Shown here: piece after piece, positions 58,910 to 64,000 of the stretch
Layout of the letters: each line of letters opens with the position of its first letter
Numbering within the stretch: the first letter of the stretch is position 1
Source: Monocercomonoides exilis
Taxonomy: Eukaryota > Preaxostyla > Oxymonadida > Polymastigidae
Assembly: GCA_001643675.2 (NCBI GenBank)
Contig: LSRY02000003.1
Coordinates: 2,160,001 to 2,224,000 of the forward strand
DNA: 64,000 nt
Direction of reading: 5' to 3'
Notes under the pieces: generated by a model
Told to the model about the DNA's origin: nothing
The model's database searches: none
What the model saw: only the letters and a program-made list of their open reading frames with translations
Made by a program: the position numbers and the translations under genes

Positions 58910-59095
58910 CATCATCTTCTTCTTCTGATAATCCCCCTTCATTCAATTAACCATCTTCCTCATTTTTCAATTTGCAAACACAAAATTCGCCTTCTCACAA
59001 TTCACTTGCTTATTCAGCGACAAGCATGCCTGTTATGAACCGCATGGCCAAAAACACACAAAATCTACTTCAGTCACATATTGCTTCTTCTTCTT
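58910..59095 (+). pseudogene. SWR1-like gene fragment, copy 2
   Basis: It encodes Ser-run DNPPSFN, a TAA, then LQTQNSPSH, YSATSMPVMNR and AKNTQNLLQSHIASSS. It is the same part of the SWR1-like insert as copy 1, with a nonsense codon where SWR1 reads through. It sits at the far end of the type I tail of G7, the mirror of copy 1. Confidence 0.85.
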
Positions 59096-59981
59096 TAACT
59101 TCAATTTCTTCTTCTTCTTCTTTGACCTCGTTCTTCCTCATACGTTCGCACATTCACACAGCATCTATCTTCATTTCAAAATTTGTGATCCTTCTTTTCT
59201 TCTTCAACGCCTTCTTCAGTGAACAACAAAAAATTGTCATTTCCATTTCATTCAGCTCCTGTCAAATTCAGGGCCAAGTGTCATCTTTCATTCTTACTCA
59301 GAAATACGAAAGAAATATTTATTCAAATAATGAATGTCAGCAGAAATTATGATACAACGAAATGGAAGTAACTTTTAGAGGAGAATAGGCTATTAGCAGC
59401 GCAAAATAAAAAAAAAAGTGAGGTTGATTTTTCCCTTTTTCATTTGGAAGTTGAAAGAATTCACAGAAATTATAAAGAACATGGCAAAAGTGATATTTGG
59501 AATGAACGAGTTCCGAAATTAACCTTCGATTGATTTTGCAAACTCAACCACAGCGAATTGTTGGAAATGAAACAATGAGGAAGAAAAACAATATTGAAGA
59601 AAAAGCATATTTGAAGACAAATTGCATGAGATTCTTGCTCCAATTGGATACAATTTAGATGGAATGAGAAAGTTAAGGAAAGTTTAATCTGAAGAAAATT
59701 GCCAGATGTGATTGAAGAAATGCTATTTAAAGAAAGGAAAACGGAAGATTCCTAAAAGCAACAGCAGAATTTGCATTTGATGAAAAGGAGAAATTAGATG
59801 AGGAAATTTCAAAGAAATGTGTTTTATGCGATCCGATGTTAGACTTCTCGAAAGAAAAGTGACGATATGTTCTCGTGTTGAAAAGAAGATGAAAGCTGAT
59901 GGATATTTCTATGATATGGAAAATGGTCAAAAATGAGAAAATGGAATAAAGAATAAAGAAATAAGATAAAGGTTATTGTTT
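59096..59981 (-). repeat. Type II tail (copy 4) after G8
   Basis: Read from 59981 downward: CATTTTCCATATCATAGAAATA, CATCAGCTTTCATC and later GGCCCTGAATTTGACAGGAG. This resembles the tail after G6, and its first bases belong to the 407-bp identity tract. Confidence 0.6.
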
Positions 59982-60359
59982 TCAGTGATTTTTTGTATCA
60001 ACCGCGCTGAAAGAAAGTGTTTGAGTGGGAACAAATGCTGAGGTGAGGAGGGTGAGAGAGGCGTCTTGGGGATCTGTCATGCGAACAAGAGCGAATTCTA
60101 TTGTTTTGCATGGACTGAGTTGTGTGATTCCGCAGAGATCGGTGTTTGCTCCATTATTTGACACGATTTTGAATGTTGTTATGAGAGGAAGCCATCTGTT
60201 GAACTCAACATCATCAGCAGTTCCTTGATTCCACACTCTTTTTGATTCTGTTGTTGATCCACATTGATTGAATGGGGATTGGATGATGCTACTGCCATTG
60301 AAAAACACATCGTTTCCTCTGCCATTTTTGGCAGTGTTGCCATCGAAGAAGCAAAATGT
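59953..60359 (-). repeat. 407-bp direct identity tract shared with 51845-52251
   Basis: Partner of the G6 tract at an offset of 8108 bp. Outside it, G8 and G6 differ at many positions, so this part was copied recently. Confidence 0.85.
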
Positions 60360-62036
60360 GATGAATTTTATTCCATTCATCCAGGAATAAGTTGAATAGA
60401 AGAAAATGGCAGCGCCTCCATAATTAGTTGAAGTTGATATCAATTTGTTGTTTATGAACTGACATTCATCAATCAAAAATTGACTAGGTTTGTTACTTGG
60501 AGGATAACGAAATGTTAAGGAGCCAGCAGAATCGTTACCAGAATTTGAGATGCACTTGCATTTGATGAACAAGAATTGAGCACTTGTTGGTGTACTTCCC
60601 ATGTTAAAATACCAACCAGTTCCACACCAGTTTGTGATTGAGCAATTTTCCACTTTGTTTTCTGAGAATGAATAAACGGAATTTGACTGTGGAGTATATA
60701 TTACAACAGCACCTCCATGAACTGCTGAACAACTTGTGAAATTCGATTTTGTGATGCTGATTTGTAATAAATATTGACAGAATATTGCTCCTCCTTCACC
60801 ATTGCTTGATGTACATTTGTTGAATGAACAAGAAACTATTGTGAGATTTGCATTTGTGCAGTTAACATAAAGTGCACCACCCCAGGCACTTCCACCTTTT
60901 GAATCATTCCATTCGCACCATTCAAATTGATAGCTGTTCAAATCAGTAAATGGCAAACGACTTAATTCCTTTTTTTGAGTTTCGGATCCGTTATATCTTA
61001 CAACATCATTAGAGGAAGAACGTGTTTGGTGGAGAAAAGAAGCATTGAATGCAGAGAGAGAAGTGAATGGGTTGTTGAGGTTGGGGAGGATGGCGCCATC
61101 GATGGGGTTGTGAGTGTGGAGGAAGATGGTTGAGTGGATGGAGAGAGATGAGTGAAGGGAGAAAGAGGGGATTGTATTGAAGTTGATGTTGGTGGCTGTG
61201 GAAGAAGAGGAAGAAGTGGTTGAGAGGAAAGGATGGAGTGAGTGGGAGGGAAGGGATGGAAGAGATCGAGGGGATTGGGGAGAGGAGATGTTGGAGAAGA
61301 GGGTGTTTGAGAGATGGAGATTGAGATGGATTTGGAGGTGGGGATGGGATTGGTGATAGATATGGAAAGGGGAAGGGGAAGAGGAAATGGAAGGGGAAAG
61401 GGAAGGGGAAGAGAAAGAAAAAGAAGAGGATGGAGATGAGGATGAGAAAGATGAAGGAGAAGGGGAAAGAGATGGAGAAGGAGATGGAGAAGGGGAAGAG
61501 AGGGAAGAAGGAGAAAAAAGGAAGGGCTGGATGAGGGAGATGAAGGAGGAGAAAGAGGAGTGAGAGATGGAGAAGGAGGCAGGGATTGGGGAGTGGGCAT
61601 TATGGAGGAGATTGTTTGGGGTGGAGAAGAGGGGGAAGGAGAAGATGGCAGGTTGGTGGGTGGCGAGGGAGAAGTTTGTGAGGGCGATGGAGGCATGGGC
61701 AGAGAGGAAGAGGGGGCATTGTTGGTGGTGGTGGTTGTTGTTGAGTGAAGGCGGGTGGATGGTGCAAGTGGAGGAGCAGATGGATGCAGCAGAGTGGTGT
61801 TGGGCAGTGAGGAGTGGGCAACCAGCGAGGGGGATGATGTTGAGATGGGTCACACACAAGGAGGTGTTGATGAGGGCGAGGCTTGTCTGAGCACCACAGA
61901 TGTGATTTCCCGATGCATGTTCCACCTTGTGTGGGCGAGCGCCTCTGATGATGCTGTTTGCGATGTTCTCTTCATGAATGAGATTTATGGTGAGGAATGC
62001 GACGAGTATCTGAGCTAATAATGTGATCCTAATCAT
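59982..62036 (-). CDS. G8: secreted Pmp-like beta-helix protein, convergent partner of G1
   Basis: The ATG at 62034-62036 begins MIRITLLAQILVAFLTINLI, a signal peptide nearly the same as G1; a longer frame from 62210 reads through the conserved upstream flank and is not preferred. The 684 residues comprise signal, Cys/His region, Ser/Pro/His low-complexity stretch, module with GGALYVNC, TNWCGTGWYF, FCFFDGN and GRGNDVFF, and linker CGITQLSPCKTIEFAL. It ends DTKNH through the same extra A as G6. Its 3' 380 bp are identical to G6, the rest is not. Likely extracellular or surface, N-glycosylated. It is the best candidate, with G1, for an expressed member. Confidence 0.6.
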   Translation of the reverse strand: MIRITLLAQILVAFLTINLIHEENIANSIIRGARPHKVEHASGNHICGAQTSLALINTSLCVTHLNIIPLAGCPLLTAQHHSAASICSSTCTIHPPSLNNNHHHQQCPLFLSAHASIALTNFSLATHQPAIFSFPLFSTPNNLLHNAHSPIPASFSISHSSFSSFISLIQPFLFSPSSLSSPSPSPSPSLSPSPSSFSSSSPSSSFSFSSPSLSPSISSSPSPFHIYHQSHPHLQIHLNLHLSNTLFSNISSPQSPRSLPSLPSHSLHPFLSTTSSSSSTATNINFNTIPSFSLHSSLSIHSTIFLHTHNPIDGAILPNLNNPFTSLSAFNASFLHQTRSSSNDVVRYNGSETQKKELSRLPFTDLNSYQFEWCEWNDSKGGSAWGGALYVNCTNANLTIVSCSFNKCTSSNGEGGAIFCQYLLQISITKSNFTSCSAVHGGAVVIYTPQSNSVYSFSENKVENCSITNWCGTGWYFNMGSTPTSAQFLFIKCKCISNSGNDSAGSLTFRYPPSNKPSQFLIDECQFINNKLISTSTNYGGAAIFFYSTYSWMNGIKFITFCFFDGNTAKNGRGNDVFFNGSSIIQSPFNQCGSTTESKRVWNQGTADDVEFNRWLPLITTFKIVSNNGANTDLCGITQLSPCKTIEFALVRMTDPQDASLTLLTSAFVPTQTLSFSAVDTKNH

Positions 62037-62228
62037 TTTCAAACTGTGATGCAATTTGATTGGAATGAATATGAATGAAACCTTAATTGGTGGAGAGGGG
62101 AGAAATGCAATGTGAAGGGAAAATCGAAGAGGAAATCTTATGAATCGTTGATTATAATCTGAAATATCTGCTTTTGTGCATGTGGATATCAATATATGTC
62201 TTGTTTGCATTCGTTTCTCTCGTGTGCG
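62037..62228 (-). promoter_or_regulatory. Conserved upstream flank of G8, shared with G1
   Basis: The complement of this stretch matches 30060-30251 over about 190 bp, including AAATTGCATCACAGTTTGAAA just before the ATG. Similarity ends abruptly near 62228. Confidence 0.5.
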
Positions 62229-63546
62229 CTCAATTTTTTATTCGGAAATTAAATAGATTTTTTTTTTTTGAAACAATTATTTTTCAGCTGAAGAATTGAC
62301 ATTGATGAATAACTTGATGATTTATTTTCATGAAAGATTTAATTTCGATTTTGCAGATAATGCCCCAACAATCTCCTCTATTAACTTGAGAAATGGTTGA
62401 AATGTATGTTATTGGAAATGGGGAAATCTGAAAAAAATATTAGCATCTCAAATAAATACACAATGTTTCGAATTACAACCAATGACTGACAAACAACAGT
62501 TGGTGATTTTAAAAAATATATATATTTTAATCAAAAAAACAATAATCCACCGAAACATTTTTTTTTCTTTTTCTAAAATACACAAATTTGATAATTAATC
62601 TGTGAAATACAAAATTCAACTTTGTTATTAATGAATACCAAAAAAAAGGAAAACAAGTGTGTGAGAAAAAAATAACATTTATAATGAATTATGAATAAAC
62701 GAACAACGAAATGCATTTGTGGTGCTTCAAATATCTGAGGAGCTTTCGAAACAGTTGAGTCTATTATCACACATATTATTATTCAAAAGTGATTTTCTCA
62801 AAAAATCTTATTAGAATTTCTTTTATGAATAAATTTTCTGAGAAAATCAGTTTTGTTTTGGTTGAATGTCAGAAACGGAGTTTGATTTCATGCATTGATA
62901 ATACTCGTGAAATTGATGAAAATTTTAAGTTTCTTCTTCAATTTTTTAAAAAACAAACCTGAGAACAATATTTCTTTCAATAAACATTCACTTTTTCATC
63001 CCAAATGAAATTCTGAAATAAATGAGATAATTGGAGATTATTGGAGATTATTTTTGAAATCATAACTTTTTTCGATGTGAGTATTTTCACTTCAATAATT
63101 GTTCTTCATATTAATAATTCGATAACTGTTTTTTTACCTTTTAATAAATAAATTTGTTGAACTTATCTTTCAAAATTATTCAAACCCAGTATTTTTTTCA
63201 GAAAAATCACTTTGAAATGAATTGGTTTTTGGCTGAGTGTCAGAAAGTGATGAAAATTTTCATTCAGTCAATATTTGAAAAAAGGATGAGAAATTGAACC
63301 TCTGTTAATACTATTTGTCATTGAACAAGAAAATTTTTTATTTTTTAAAAAAAAATCATCATAAAGGAAATCGGATTATTTTCATATGGGACAAAATATT
63401 TGACTTCATGCATTTTCATTGAAAAATTACGCATCTCAGATGATTTTTTTGTGATCAAAATTTTTTGAAATAAATAGGTTTATTCTTTGAAATACGTTTA
63501 AGGCAGCTAAACATAATGTTATTATATCAATGATGTTTATTTTCAA
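62229..63546. other. Intergenic, AT-rich; small hairpin and dispersed motif
   Basis: A 22-bp-arm hairpin lies near 62783-62857 (GATTTTCTCAAAAAAT against ATTTTCTGAGAAAATC). GATTATTTTTGAAATCATAAC occurs at 63046-63066. No protein-like frame. Confidence 0.5.
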
Positions 63547-63906
63547 ATGTGAAAATGAAATTTATTTTGAAATCTGAGAAATGGAAATAAAGTTATGAGT
63601 GAAGCAATTTTTCAATGTCTTGTGCAAAAAAAGCAAGAAAGTTCGTTTATTCCAGCATATGAGAGATTATTTTTGAAATCATAACTTTTTTCCGGGATGT
63701 TGATTTTTCAAAGTTTGTTTGTCTTTGGGAAGTGATTTTGAATTCAAATGATAAATTCATTTCAACTGTTTAAAAAACAAATGTTTTAACCAAATGAGAG
63801 AAAATACTATCTTTCAAGCTTTTTTTTGCAAAAAGCACAAATTAATTGTTTCGCTCATAACTTTATTTCCTTTTCTTTGATTTCAAAATAAATTTGATTT
63901 TCATAT
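63547..63906. repeat. Foldback element F (arms about 95 bp)
   Basis: The left arm contains AAATTTATTTTGAAATC, GGAAATAAAGTTATGAG and TTGTGCAAAAAAAGC. The right arm (63811-63906) carries their complements. The loop of about 170 bp contains a second copy of GATTATTTTTGAAATCATAAC at 63665-63685. Confidence 0.8.
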
Positions 63907-64000
63907 CCGAAAGCAGGCATTGTTGGAATCATAACATTAAGTTTTTCAAGATTCACGAATGTCAAAAAATGGAATCATTTTTATTGTGTTTTTTGTTCTC

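Noticed and set aside
1-64000. tRNA, rRNA or snRNA genes
   Set aside because: I looked for TTCGAATC-type T-arm sequence with paired stems and for rRNA-like GC-rich blocks and found none convincing. A covariance search would be decisive.

Overview
The window is AT-rich nuclear DNA from a protist with short spliceosomal introns. The genes have eukaryotic products (SWR1/SRCAP-type remodeller, DHX34-type helicase, USP deubiquitinase, Sec61-gamma). Introns are mostly 62-70 nt. Serine homopolymers are long, and the right half holds GGA/FxxN beta-helix proteins. TAA is a stop: it follows the conserved Tyr-Arg-Tyr end of adenosylhomocysteinase and the end of Sec61-gamma. Together this suggests a metamonad of the Preaxostyla (oxymonad-like) using the standard code. 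That placement is an inference from gene style, not from a search.

Layout. (1) 1-2.5 kb, minus strand: the 3' part of a DIRS-like tyrosine-recombinase retrotransposon, with the reverse transcriptase/RNase H end and the recombinase start in overlapping frames, then decayed repeats. (2) 4.6-26.5 kb: a compact housekeeping block of USP (six exons, minus), a giant SWR1-like ATPase (two exons, plus), a DHX34-like helicase (plus), Sec61-gamma (two exons, plus) and adenosylhomocysteinase (minus). (3) 26.6-29.6 kb: a gene-free run of five foldback (inverted-repeat) elements, one an apparently perfect 171-bp-arm hairpin. (4) 30.0-62.3 kb: a cluster of eight copies (called G1-G8 here) of one secreted beta-helix family. 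(5) 62.3-64 kb: AT-rich DNA with another foldback element.

The cluster is the most unusual part. Only the outermost copies, G1 (plus) and G8 (minus), face each other with a signal peptide, the low-complexity N-terminal region and a shared upstream flank of about 190 bp. The six inner copies lack the promoter and N-terminus. They end at one of two recurrent module boundaries and carry one of two conserved tail sequences. They form nested inverted duplications, with copy-to-copy tracts of 825, 407 and 164 bp that look identical to me and have sharp ends. The tails also carry two copies of a fragment of the SWR1-like gene located 20-44 kb away. I read this as a recombining array, possibly a silent archive feeding one or two expressed surface-protein genes. 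Expression and switching are not shown by the sequence.

I found no rRNA, tRNA or CRISPR array.
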